Below, in pieces: positions 44,405 to 52,483 of a stretch of DNA of 64,000 nt. The DNA comes from Methylobacterium adhaesivum (GTDB lineage: Bacteria; Pseudomonadota; Alphaproteobacteria; Rhizobiales; Beijerinckiaceae): positions 124,001 through 188,000 of the forward strand of contig NZ_BPQD01000020.1 in the NCBI RefSeq assembly GCF_022179065.1, read 5' to 3'. The notes under the pieces are model-generated. The model did not search any database. It was not told the DNA's origin and saw nothing but the letters and a program-made list of their open reading frames with translations. Each line of letters starts with the position of its first letter. Position 1 is the first letter of the stretch. The translations under genes were made by a program, and so were the position numbers.

Positions 44405-44986
44405 ATGATCCGCCGCCTCTACGAATGGATCCTCGCGCTCGCGGGCAAGCCCTCGGCGCCCTGGGCCCTCGGCGCCGTGTCGTTCGCCGAGAGTTCGTTC
44501 TTTCCGGTGCCGCCCGACGTGATGATGGTGCCCATGGCGGTGAGCCGGCCCGACCGGGTGTGGTTCTACGCCCTCATCACCACCTTGGCCTCCGTGGCCG
44601 GCGGTGTGCTGGGCTACGCCATCGGCGCCCTGCTGTTCGATTCCGTCGGCCAATGGGTCTTCCGGCTCTACGGTCTTTCGGAAAAGGCCGCGACGTTCCA
44701 AGCCTCCTATGCCGAGTACGGACACTGGGTGATCCTGCTGAAGGGGCTCACGCCGATCCCGTTCAAGCTCGTAACCATTACGTCGGGCTTCGCCCATTAC
44801 GACCTGTTCTGGTTCGTCGTGCTGTCGCTCATCACCCGGGGCGCCCGGTTCTTCCTCCTGGCAGGACTTCTCGGGCGCTACGGCGTTCAGATTCGCGGGG
44901 TGCTCGACCGGCACCTCAACGTCGTCGCGGCCATCGCGGTCGCGGTCATCATCCTCGGCTTCGTCCTGTTCAAGGTGCTTCTCTAG
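44405..44986 (+). CDS. DedA/YqaA-family membrane protein
   Basis: Polytopic inner-membrane protein of 193 residues in the SNARE-associated/DedA family. AVSFAESSFFPVPPDVMMVPMA is the conserved re-entrant acidic/Pro motif. SVAGGVLGYAIGALLFDS and LLKGLTPIPFKLVTITSG follow, ending in ARFFLLAGLLGRYG. Members are proposed lipid-carrier flippases needed for envelope integrity; the exact role here is inferred. The start MIRRLYEWI is chosen at the first residue matching the family. Its stop TAG abuts the dsbB ATG, so the two are translationally linked. Confidence 0.88.
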   Translation: MIRRLYEWILALAGKPSAPWALGAVSFAESSFFPVPPDVMMVPMAVSRPDRVWFYALITTLASVAGGVLGYAIGALLFDSVGQWVFRLYGLSEKAATFQASYAEYGHWVILLKGLTPIPFKLVTITSGFAHYDLFWFVVLSLITRGARFFLLAGLLGRYGVQIRGVLDRHLNVVAAIAVAVIILGFVLFKVLL

Positions 44987-45475
44987 ATGGACTACGCGAC
45001 TCTGCTGCGCCTGCGTCGCAGCGCCCTGTTCCTCGTCCTCGCCTCGGCCGCGACGGTGGCGGTCGCGCTGACATTCCAGTTCTGGCTCGGCTACGTGCCG
45101 TGCAAGCTTTGCCTGACGGAGCGCATCCCGTACTACGCGGCGATTCCCCTCGGGCTCCTCGCCCTCGTCCTGCCCGAGCGGGCGAGCCGCCTCGCCCTGG
45201 GGCTCGCGGCCCTCGGCCTCCTCTACGGCGCGGGCTTGAGCGTCTACCATGCCGGCGCCGAGTGGGCCCTGTGGCCCGGCCCGACGGATTGCGGCGGCGG
45301 CACCGGAGCGGCACCCGCCACGGTCGGCGACTTCCGCGCCGCCCTCGAGACCACGCGGGTGGCCGACTGCTCCACGGCCGCGTGGCGGTTCCTCGGGGTC
45401 TCCCTCGCGGGCTGGAACGCGGTGGTGGCCTTCGTCCTCGCCTCCGTCTCGGGGACGAGCGCGGCGAAGCGCTGA
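44987..45475 (+). CDS. dsbB: Disulfide bond formation protein B
   Basis: Inner-membrane quinone reductase that reoxidises DsbA. 162 residues with four hydrophobic segments. The first periplasmic loop carries the redox pair in YVPCKLCLTERIPYYAA (CxxC). The second loop has cysteines in PTDCGGGTG and VADCSTAAW. The QFWLGYVPC and YHAGAEW blocks match alphaproteobacterial DsbB. Immediately follows the DedA gene. It meets the convergent DUF1178 gene 5 bases later. Confidence 0.9.
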   Translation: MDYATLLRLRRSALFLVLASAATVAVALTFQFWLGYVPCKLCLTERIPYYAAIPLGLLALVLPERASRLALGLAALGLLYGAGLSVYHAGAEWALWPGPTDCGGGTGAAPATVGDFRAALETTRVADCSTAAWRFLGVSLAGWNAVVAFVLASVSGTSAAKR

Positions 45476-45480
45476 ACCCA

Positions 45481-45951
45481 TCAATGCCGGTCGTCGGCGG
45501 CCGGCGGCAGGGGGGCCACCTCGATGCCCTCCTCCACGAGGGCGCGGGCCTCGGCGAGACTGGCCTCGCCGTAGATCGGGCGGGTGGGGCTCTCGCCGTA
45601 ATGCATCCGGCGCGCCTCTTCGGGGAACGCCGTTCCGACATCGTCGGCCGTGCGGGTCACGTGTTCGCGCACGGCCCTCATCAGCGCACGGACACGCTGC
45701 TCGGGCTCCGACAGCAGGGGCATCGGCGGAGGCACCGGAAGGGTCTCGGGCGCGGAGGCGACGGGCGGCCGGGCCTCCGCGCGGTCGGTGCGCGCCACGG
45801 CCGGCGCCATCATGCCCTTCACCACCTTCGGCGAACCGCAGAGGGGACAGGCGACGAGGCCACGTGCCGCCTGCTCGTCGTAGGATTCGCTCGACGGAAA
45901 CCAGCTCTCAAAATCGTGGCCGCCGTCGCAGACAAGGGTGTAGCGGATCAT
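45481..45951 (-). CDS. DUF1178 family protein
   Basis: Conserved alphaproteobacterial/betaproteobacterial protein of unknown function, 156 residues. It opens MIRYTLVCDGGHDFESWFPS and continues LVACPLCGSPKVVKGMMAPAVAR, so Cys/His and CPLC could form a small zinc ribbon. A Pro-rich linker leads to a helical C-terminus (RALMRAVREHVTRTADDVG, HYGESPTRPIYGEAS). Codons upstream of this ATG in the frame look like shadow. It lies directly downstream of the nitrilase gene with a 19-base gap, as is common in Rhizobiales, so the pair likely share a transcript. Confidence 0.85.
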   Translation of the reverse strand: MIRYTLVCDGGHDFESWFPSSESYDEQAARGLVACPLCGSPKVVKGMMAPAVARTDRAEARPPVASAPETLPVPPPMPLLSEPEQRVRALMRAVREHVTRTADDVGTAFPEEARRMHYGESPTRPIYGEASLAEARALVEEGIEVAPLPPAADDRH

Positions 45952-45970
45952 AACCGATCTCGGGTCGCCA

Positions 45971-46819
45971 TCAGGCGGAACGTCCGATCCGCTCCACGGT
46001 GAACGGCCGGGCGTGCTGGAGTGCCGGGATGCGGGCGCGGGCATCGGCGACCCGCGCGAGGTCGATCTCGGCCAGGATCACCCCGGGGGCGTTGCCGCCG
46101 GCATCGGCTAGCACCCTGCCCCACGGATCGACGATGAGCGAGTGCCCGTAGGTGTCGCGCCCGTCCTCGTGATGGCCGCCCTGCGCGGCCGAGATCATGA
46201 ACGATCCGGTCTCGATGGCGCGCGCCCGGTGCAGCACGTGCCAATGCGCCTCGCCGGTCTGCTGGGTGAAGCAGGCGGGGGCGGTGAGGATCGAGGCGCC
46301 CGCCTCGGCCAGGGCCCGGAACAGGGCCGGAAAGCGGATGTCGTAGCAGATGGTGATACCGATGGGCGCCCACGGCGTGTCGGCCACCACGGCGCAGGCC
46401 CCGCCCGTGTAGGTGGAGGATTCGCGCCAGCGCTCGCCGTTGGGCAGGTCGACGTCGTAGAGGTGCACCTTGTCGTAGGAGGCCGTGATCGCCCCGTCCG
46501 CATCGATGAGGAAGGCGCGGTTGGCGATCTTGTCGCCGTTGCGGACGGCGAGGGACCCGATCTGCACGACGATCCCGCGCTCGCGCGCCACGTCGCGCAG
46601 GGCCGCGAGGGTCTGGTCCTCGTCCGGAACCGTGACGTTGGCGAACAGCCGCGCCTTGTCGCGCTCGACCAGAGAGGTCATCTCCGGGGTCTGCACGTAG
46701 TGCGCGCCCGCATCCGCCGCCTCGCGCACGAGGGCGACCGCCGCGTCGCGGTTGGCGAGGGGGTCGCGGCCCGAGCGCATCTGCACGCAGGCGGCGACGA
46801 AACCGGAGGCCGCGCTCAC
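45971..46819 (-). CDS. Carbon-nitrogen hydrolase (Nit1/deaminated-glutathione amidase-like)
   Basis: Nitrilase-superfamily amidase, 282 residues. The Glu-Lys-Cys triad is visible in QTPEMTSLVERDK, YDKVHLYDVDLP and GITICYDIRFPALFRALAEAG. The ACFTQQTGEAHWHVLHRARAIE block matches the Nit1/YafV-like group that hydrolyses deaminated glutathione, which fits its place beside glutaredoxin; that assignment is inferred. Start is GTG (VSAASGFVAACVQM) in a GTGA overlap with the glutaredoxin stop. Confidence 0.9.
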   Translation of the reverse strand: MSAASGFVAACVQMRSGRDPLANRDAAVALVREAADAGAHYVQTPEMTSLVERDKARLFANVTVPDEDQTLAALRDVARERGIVVQIGSLAVRNGDKIANRAFLIDADGAITASYDKVHLYDVDLPNGERWRESSTYTGGACAVVADTPWAPIGITICYDIRFPALFRALAEAGASILTAPACFTQQTGEAHWHVLHRARAIETGSFMISAAQGGHHEDGRDTYGHSLIVDPWGRVLADAGGNAPGVILAEIDLARVADARARIPALQHARPFTVERIGRSA

Positions 46820-47076
46820 GATGCGGCCACCATCGGCGTGAGCTTGCCGGCTCCGTCGAGGGCGTAGAGGTCGTCGCAGCCGCCCACATGGGCCTCGCCT
46901 ACGAACACCTGCGGCACGCTGGTGCGCCCCCCGGCCCGCTGGACCATGATGGCGCGCGAACCGGCCGTCTTCTCGACGTCGATTTCCGTGAAGGCGATGC
47001 CCTTCTCGCGCAGGAGGCTCTTGGCCGCCGAGCAGTAAGGGCACCAGGCGGTGGTGTAGATCGTGACCGGCTTCAT
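46816..47076 (-). CDS. grxC: Glutaredoxin 3
   Basis: Small cytosolic dithiol glutaredoxin, 86 residues, reducing protein disulfides and glutathione mixed disulfides. Active site is TAWCPYCSAAKSLL. TSVPQVFVGEAHVGGCDDL supplies the cis-Pro and GG-D glutathione-binding motif. Start MKPVTIYTT is the family norm; an in-frame TTG five codons upstream is unlikely. First gene of the grxC-nitrilase-DUF1178 operon, overlapping the next by four bases. Confidence 0.95.
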   Translation of the reverse strand: MKPVTIYTTAWCPYCSAAKSLLREKGIAFTEIDVEKTAGSRAIMVQRAGGRTSVPQVFVGEAHVGGCDDLYALDGAGKLTPMVAAS

Positions 47077-47179
47077 GTCGCAGGGCCCCAAGGCGTGTTC
47101 CCCGCTTATAGGCGAGCCCCGTGACTCTTCCTACTGCGGCGTTCCGCAGAGGGGCGCGGGCCGGTCAGGCCGCCGGCCG

Positions 47180-47536
47180 TCAGGCTGCCAGGAGCTTCTC
47201 GACCTCGTTGACGAGGTCGCGCAGGTGGAAGGGCTTCGAGAGCACCTTGGCGTCCTTGGGGGCCTTCGAATCCGGATTAAGGGCCACGGCGGCGAAGCCC
47301 GTGATGAACATCACCTTGATGTCGGGGTCGAGCTCCGTGGCACGCCGCGCAAGCTCGATGCCGTCCATCTCGGGCATCACGATATCGGTGAGCAGCAGCT
47401 CGAACGGCTCCTCGCGGAGGCGGTTGTAGGCCGAGAGACCGTTGTCGAACGAGAGCACATCGTAGCCGGCGTTCTGCAACGCCTTGGCCAGGAACCGGCG
47501 CATGTCGTTGTCGTCTTCCGCGAGGAGGATCTTCAT
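47180..47536 (-). CDS. cpdR: Single-domain response regulator CpdR
   Basis: Receiver-only regulator that, when unphosphorylated, localises ClpXP and promotes degradation of CtrA and other cell-cycle proteins in alphaproteobacteria. 118 residues, nearly identical in wording to Caulobacter CpdR from memory: ILLAEDDNDMRRFLAKALQ, the phosphorylatable Asp in LLLTDIVMPEMDGIEL, FITGFAAVALNPDS, and VLSKPFHLRDLVNEVEKLLA. Start MKILLAEDD. An inverted repeat CTTTGT-N6-ACAAAG lies upstream at 47564-47581. Divergent from the N-formylglutamate amidohydrolase gene. Confidence 0.95.
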   Translation of the reverse strand: MKILLAEDDNDMRRFLAKALQNAGYDVLSFDNGLSAYNRLREEPFELLLTDIVMPEMDGIELARRATELDPDIKVMFITGFAAVALNPDSKAPKDAKVLSKPFHLRDLVNEVEKLLAA

Positions 47537-47563
47537 CGAACGTTGCCTTGTGCCCTTGAGTCG

Positions 47564-47581
47564 CTTTGTTTTTTCACAAAG
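47564..47581. promoter_or_regulatory. Inverted repeat upstream of cpdR
   Basis: CTTTGT and ACAAAG flank TTTTTC in the 219-base cpdR/amidohydrolase intergenic region, 28 bases upstream of the cpdR ATG. Could be an operator or a leader hairpin. Nothing else is evident in the interval. Confidence 0.25.
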
Positions 47582-47755
47582 CACCAACTTGGTAAACAGA
47601 CCGTTGCCGGGGCGAATGCGGCGCCCGAGCGCCGCCCCCGCCCGGTTGCACCCTTACGCCCTGCGAGGGGCACGTGTCACGGTAGACACGGCCGGCATCG
47701 GCACGCACAGTGTGCGAATGCGTTTTCCCGCCCGGACCGAGGCGCCCGCGCCGCG

Positions 47756-48664
47756 ATGACAGAACCGTTTGCGCCACCGGGTTCGCCGGATCAGCCGTGG
47801 TTCGATCCGCCCTTCCGGGTGGACGAGCCCGAGGCCCACACCCTTCCGTTCGTCTTCAACGCGCCGCATTCGGGCGCCGTCTATCCACGCGCGTTCGTCG
47901 AGGCCTCGCGCCTCGACGCCCTCGCCCTGCGGCGCTCGGAGGACGCCTATGTCGACCGGCTGTTCGCGCCGGTGGTGGACCTCGGCGCCCCTCTCATGTG
48001 CGCACACTTCCCGCGTGCCTATCTCGACGTGAACCGCGAGCCCTACGAACTCGATCCGCGCATGTTCGACGGGCGCCTGCCGGCGTTTGCCAACACCCGC
48101 TCCATGCGGGTCGCCGGGGGGCTCGGCACCGTGCCGCGTATCGTCGCCGACGGGCAGGAGATCTATCGCGGCCGCCTGCCCGTGGAGGAGGCGGTCACCC
48201 GCATCGAGACCCTGTACAAGCCGTATCACCGTACCCTGCGGGGGCTCATCCAGCGCACGGCCCGGGACTTCGGACAGGCCATCCTCATCGACTGTCACTC
48301 GATGCCGTCCTCGAGCCTCGGGCGCGACGAGGCGGCCCGGGCCGATTTCGTCCTGGGCGACCGCTTCGGCACCGCCTGCGCACCGGAACTCATCGGGGCG
48401 TTCGAGGCGCATCTGCGCGCGCGCGGGTTCCGGACCCAGCGCAACAAGCCCTATGCCGGCGGCTTCATCACCGAGCATTACGGCGAGCCCAATCTCGGGC
48501 GGCACGCCCTCCAGATCGAGATCAACCGCGCCCTCTACATGAACGAGGCGAACCTCGCCCTCGGACCCGGCTTCTCGGAATTGGTCTGGCACCTGCGCGA
48601 GGTTGTGGCCGTCGTGGCGGCCGAGGTCGAGGATTGGGCGCCGCGCCGGATGGCCGCCGAATGA
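47756..48664 (+). CDS. N-formylglutamate amidohydrolase family protein
   Basis: Zinc hydrolase of the HutG/FGase family (302 residues), releasing formate from N-formylglutamate or acting on similar N-acyl amino acids. Family blocks are PFVFNAPHSGAVYPRAF, RSEDAYVDRLFAPV, FPRAYLDVNREPYELDPRMF, ILIDCHSMPSSSLGRDE, and GGFITEHYGEPNLGRHALQIEINRALYMNE, the last carrying the C-terminal signature. No hut genes are adjacent, so a histidine-degradation role is not supported by context. It lies beside cpdR, an arrangement I recall from Rhizobiales. The start MTEPFAPPGSP has a weak ribosome site. Confidence 0.88.
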   Translation: MTEPFAPPGSPDQPWFDPPFRVDEPEAHTLPFVFNAPHSGAVYPRAFVEASRLDALALRRSEDAYVDRLFAPVVDLGAPLMCAHFPRAYLDVNREPYELDPRMFDGRLPAFANTRSMRVAGGLGTVPRIVADGQEIYRGRLPVEEAVTRIETLYKPYHRTLRGLIQRTARDFGQAILIDCHSMPSSSLGRDEAARADFVLGDRFGTACAPELIGAFEAHLRARGFRTQRNKPYAGGFITEHYGEPNLGRHALQIEINRALYMNEANLALGPGFSELVWHLREVVAVVAAEVEDWAPRRMAAE

Positions 48665-48786
48665 CAGGCCAGGAACGGCTTGACGTTGCCATCAATTCTT
48701 TTTGAGATTTGAGGGCGCAGGCGAAATTTTCGTGACGTCGGCGCGGCCGCAAGGTGGTTAGGAGTAGCCCGCCCCGCCGGCTTACC

Positions 48787-48792
48787 TATAAT
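48787..48792 (+). promoter_or_regulatory. -10 element TATAAT upstream of mcmA
   Basis: A perfect TATAAT lies 35 bases before the preferred mcmA start. No good -35 is seen 16-18 bases upstream. The hexamer contains the AT of an upstream in-frame ATG at 48791, which argues that translation starts further down. Confidence 0.45.
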
Positions 48793-48826
48793 GCACGCCG
48801 ACAGGCCGCCGCACGAGCACGCATCC

Positions 48827-50992
48827 ATGCCCTCCCGCATCCCCGATTTCACATCCGTCGCCTACGCGGCCGATGCCATCGCCGCCCCGGTGCCGCCGCA
48901 GGGCGAGCCCTGGATGACCCCCGAGGGCATTCCGGTGAAGGGGGTCTACGGCCCCGAGGATCGGAACGGCATCGAGTTCCTCGACACCTACCCGGGCGTG
49001 GCGCCGTTCCTACGCGGCCCCTACCCGACCATGTACGTCACCCAGCCCTGGACCATCCGGCAATATGCCGGCTTCTCCACGGCCGAGGATTCGAACGCGT
49101 TTTATCGGCGCAACCTCGCCGCCGGGCAGAAGGGCCTATCGGTGGCCTTCGACCTCGCGACCCACCGGGGCTACGATTCGGACCATCCGCGCGTCTCGGG
49201 CGATGTCGGCATGGCCGGGGTCGCCATCGATTCCATCTACGATATGCGCACCCTGTTCTCCGGCATCCCGCTCGATGAGATGACCGTGTCGATGACCATG
49301 AACGGCGCCGTGCTGCCGATCCTGGCCCTCTACATCGTGGCGGCCGAGGAGCAGGGCGTGCCGCCAGAAAAACTCGCGGGCACGATCCAGAACGACATCC
49401 TCAAGGAGTTCATGGTCCGCAACACCTACATCTACCCCCCTGCGGGTTCGATGCGGATCATCGGCGACATCTTCGCCTACACCTCCAAGAACATGCCGAA
49501 GTTCAACTCGATCTCGATTTCCGGCTATCACATGCAGGAAGCCGGGGCGACGAACGATCTCGAACTCGCCTACACGCTCGCCGACGGCGTCGAGTACATC
49601 AAGGCGGGCCTCGCCGCCGGCCTCACCATCGACCAGTTCGCGCCCCGCCTGTCGTTCTTCTGGGCGATCTCGACGAACTTCTTCATGGAGATTGCCAAGA
49701 TGCGGGCCGCGCGCCTGATCTGGGCCAAGCTCGTCAAGGAGTTCGAGCCGAAAAGCGACAAGTCCCTGCCGCTTCGCACCCACAGCCAGACCTCCGGCTG
49801 GTCGCTGACGGCGCAGGACGTGTTCAACAACGTCACCCGCACTTGCATCGAGGCGATGGCGGCGACGCAGGGCGGCACCCAGTCGCTGCACACCAACGCC
49901 CTGGACGAAGCTCTGGCGCTGCCCACGGACTTCTCCGCCCGCATCGCCCGCAACACCCAGCTCTTCCTGCAGCAGGAGAGCGGCACCACCCGGATCGTCG
50001 ATCCGTGGGGCGGCTCCTACTACGTCGAGAAGCTGACGCAGGACATGGTCGACCGCGCGTGGGAGCATCTTCGCGAAGTCGATGAGTTAGGGGGCATGGC
50101 CAAAGCCATCGAGGCGGGTATCCCGAAGCTGCGCATCGAGGAGGCGGCCGCCCGCGCCCAGGCCCGAATCGATTCCGGTCGCCAGACCATCGTGGGCGTC
50201 AACAAGTTCAAGCCCGACGACGATCGCGCCATCGAGCTCATGCGGGTCGACAACGGCAACGTCCGCACCCTGCAGATCGACAAGCTGAAGCGCCTGCGGG
50301 CCGAGCGCAACCAGGCCGACGTCGACGCCGCCCTAGCGGCCCTCACGGCGGCGGCGCAAGGCACCGGCAACCTGCTCGAACTCGCAGTGAGCGCGGCGCG
50401 GGCCAAGGCGACGGTGGGCGAGATTTCCGATGCCCTGGAGAAGGCCTGGGGTCGGCACCGGGCCGAGATCCGCTCGATCTCAGGCGTGTACAAGCGGGAG
50501 GTGGGTGGCATGTCGCCGGCAGTCGAGACGGTCCGTCAGCTCGTGGAAGCCTTCGAGGAGAACGACGGGCGCCGCCCACGCATCCTCGTCGCCAAGATGG
50601 GGCAGGACGGGCACGACCGCGGCCAGAAGGTCATCGCCTCCGCCTTCGCCGATCTTGGCTTCGACGTGGATATCGGGCCGCTCTTCGCCACCCCCGACGA
50701 GGCCGCTCGCCAAGCGGTCGAGAACGACGTCCACATCGTCGGCGTGTCGTCGCTCGCCGCCGGCCACCTCACCCTGGTGCCGGAGCTCAAGGCGGCGCTC
50801 ACGGCGCAGGGGCGCGAGGACGTGATGATCGTCATCGGCGGCGTCATCCCGCCCGGCGACTATCCGGCCCTTTACGCGGCGGGCGCCTCGGCGATCTTCC
50901 CACCCGGTACGGTGATCGCGGAGGCCGCGGTCAAACTCATTCACGAGTTGAACGGCCGTCTGGGCTACACTGCGCGCGAGGCTGCTGAATAA
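48827..50992 (+). CDS. mcmA: Methylmalonyl-CoA mutase, large (catalytic) subunit
   Basis: B12-dependent isomerisation of (R)-methylmalonyl-CoA to succinyl-CoA. It is used in propionyl-CoA assimilation and, in methylotrophs, in the ethylmalonyl-CoA pathway. 721 residues from this start, the usual size. Substrate-barrel blocks are [52 protein letters not shown] and [18 protein letters not shown]. The C-terminal cobalamin domain has [15 protein letters not shown] (DxHxxG) and [14 protein letters not shown]. The start MPSRIPDF is preferred over the ATG 36 bases upstream because that ATG overlaps a TATAAT. The small subunit gene is not in the window. Confidence 0.96.
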   Translation: MPSRIPDFTSVAYAADAIAAPVPPQGEPWMTPEGIPVKGVYGPEDRNGIEFLDTYPGVAPFLRGPYPTMYVTQPWTIRQYAGFSTAEDSNAFYRRNLAAGQKGLSVAFDLATHRGYDSDHPRVSGDVGMAGVAIDSIYDMRTLFSGIPLDEMTVSMTMNGAVLPILALYIVAAEEQGVPPEKLAGTIQNDILKEFMVRNTYIYPPAGSMRIIGDIFAYTSKNMPKFNSISISGYHMQEAGATNDLELAYTLADGVEYIKAGLAAGLTIDQFAPRLSFFWAISTNFFMEIAKMRAARLIWAKLVKEFEPKSDKSLPLRTHSQTSGWSLTAQDVFNNVTRTCIEAMAATQGGTQSLHTNALDEALALPTDFSARIARNTQLFLQQESGTTRIVDPWGGSYYVEKLTQDMVDRAWEHLREVDELGGMAKAIEAGIPKLRIEEAAARAQARIDSGRQTIVGVNKFKPDDDRAIELMRVDNGNVRTLQIDKLKRLRAERNQADVDAALAALTAAAQGTGNLLELAVSAARAKATVGEISDALEKAWGRHRAEIRSISGVYKREVGGMSPAVETVRQLVEAFEENDGRRPRILVAKMGQDGHDRGQKVIASAFADLGFDVDIGPLFATPDEAARQAVENDVHIVGVSSLAAGHLTLVPELKAALTAQGREDVMIVIGGVIPPGDYPALYAAGASAIFPPGTVIAEAAVKLIHELNGRLGYTAREAAE

Positions 50993-51048
50993 CCGGAACG
51001 GCCCCGTCCATGCGGGGCAAGGACCGTTTCGCGCGCGAGTGATCGATC

Positions 51049-52482
51049 ATGGCACAAGCACATCCCGAACTGATCCACCCCGTGATCCTGTGCGGCGGTT
51101 CGGGCACACGCCTGTGGCCGGCCTCGCGCGAGAGCATGCCGAAACAGTTCACGCCGCTGGTGAACGCCACCGCCTCGACCTTTCAGGAGACGGCGCGTCG
51201 GCTGCTCGATCCCGACGTGTTCGGACGCCCGACCATCGTCAGCAACAGCGACGCCCGATTCATCGTGGCCGAGCAGCTTCTTCAGGTCGGCATCGGCGCC
51301 GACATCGTGCTCGAACCGTCGCGCCGGGATTCGGCCGCCGCCGTGGCGGTGGCCGCCCTGCACGCCGCCCGGCGCGATCCGCAGGCCGTGGTGCTGATCC
51401 TGGCGGCCGACCACGTGATCGGCGACACGCCCGCCTTCGTAGCGGCCGCCAAGGCCGCCGCCATCGGGGCGCGAGCGGGGCGCATCATGACCCTGGGCAT
51501 CGAGCCGACGGGGCCGGCCACGGCCTACGGATACATCCGGCGCGGATCGCCCCTCGACGGCGTGCCCGGCGCCTACGCGGTGGAGCGCTTCGTCGAGAAG
51601 CCCGATCGTGCCGGGGCCGAGGGCCTCATCGGCGCGGGAGCCCTGTGGAATTCGGGCTACTTCCTGTTCCGGGCGGACGTGATGCTGGCCGAACTCGAAG
51701 CGCAGGTGCCCGAGATCCTTTCGGCAACCCGCGCCGCCCTCGAGGCCGCGCAGATCGACCTCGACTTTCTGCGCCTCGACGCCGACGCCTTCGCCCGAGC
51801 GCCGAAGACCTCCATCGATTACGCGGTGATGGAGCGGACCGAGCGCGCCGGCGTCCTACCCGTCTCGTTCCCGTGGTCGGATGTCGGCACTTGGGACGCC
51901 GTCTGGGAGGTGCTGCCCCGGGACGCCTCCGGAAACGCGCTACGCGGCCGGGTCGAGACCATCGACACCCATGGCAGCCTCATCCACAGCGAGGGCGAAC
52001 TTCTCACCACCGTGGTCGGCCTGGACGACGTGGTGGTGGTGGCGACCCCGGACGCCGTGCTGGTAACCTCGAAGGCCCGCTCGGGCGAGGTGAAGGATCT
52101 CGTCGCGCTGCTGCGCGAAAAGGCCCATCCGGAGGCCGACGCCCATCGCCGAATGTACCGCCCCTGGGGGTGGTATCAGCGCATCGACATCGGCGAGCGC
52201 TTTCAGGTGAAGCGCATCATGGTGACGCCGGGCGGCCGGCTCTCCCTGCAGAAGCACTATCACCGGGCCGAGCACTGGGTGGTGGTGCGGGGCACAGCCG
52301 AAGTCACCGTCGACGACAGGATCGTGCTCGTGCACGAGAACGAGGCGGTCTACCTCCCCATCGGCTCGATGCATCGCCTGACCAACCCAGGCAAGATCCC
52401 CCTCGAACTCATCGAGGTTCAGGTCGGCTCCTACACGGGCGAGGACGACATCATCCGCGTCGAGGACATCTACGGGCGGTGA
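51049..52482 (+). CDS. manC: Mannose-1-phosphate guanylyltransferase/mannose-6-phosphate isomerase
   Basis: Bifunctional enzyme supplying GDP-mannose for polysaccharides. 477 residues. The nucleotidyltransferase part starts ILCGGSGTRLWPASRESMPKQF, with FVEKPD and LWNSGYFLF. The C-terminal cupin isomerase part has RPWGWYQRIDIGERFQVKRI, LSLQKHYHRAEHWVVVRGTA and HRLTNPGKIPLELIEVQ. No capsule genes lie nearby. Located 56 bases after mcmA with a small GCCCCG/CGGGGC hairpin between (51001-51018), so read-through is possible. Converges with comM with a one-base gap. Confidence 0.94.
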   Translation: MAQAHPELIHPVILCGGSGTRLWPASRESMPKQFTPLVNATASTFQETARRLLDPDVFGRPTIVSNSDARFIVAEQLLQVGIGADIVLEPSRRDSAAAVAVAALHAARRDPQAVVLILAADHVIGDTPAFVAAAKAAAIGARAGRIMTLGIEPTGPATAYGYIRRGSPLDGVPGAYAVERFVEKPDRAGAEGLIGAGALWNSGYFLFRADVMLAELEAQVPEILSATRAALEAAQIDLDFLRLDADAFARAPKTSIDYAVMERTERAGVLPVSFPWSDVGTWDAVWEVLPRDASGNALRGRVETIDTHGSLIHSEGELLTTVVGLDDVVVVATPDAVLVTSKARSGEVKDLVALLREKAHPEADAHRRMYRPWGWYQRIDIGERFQVKRIMVTPGGRLSLQKHYHRAEHWVVVRGTAEVTVDDRIVLVHENEAVYLPIGSMHRLTNPGKIPLELIEVQVGSYTGEDDIIRVEDIYGR

Positions 52483-52483
52483 G

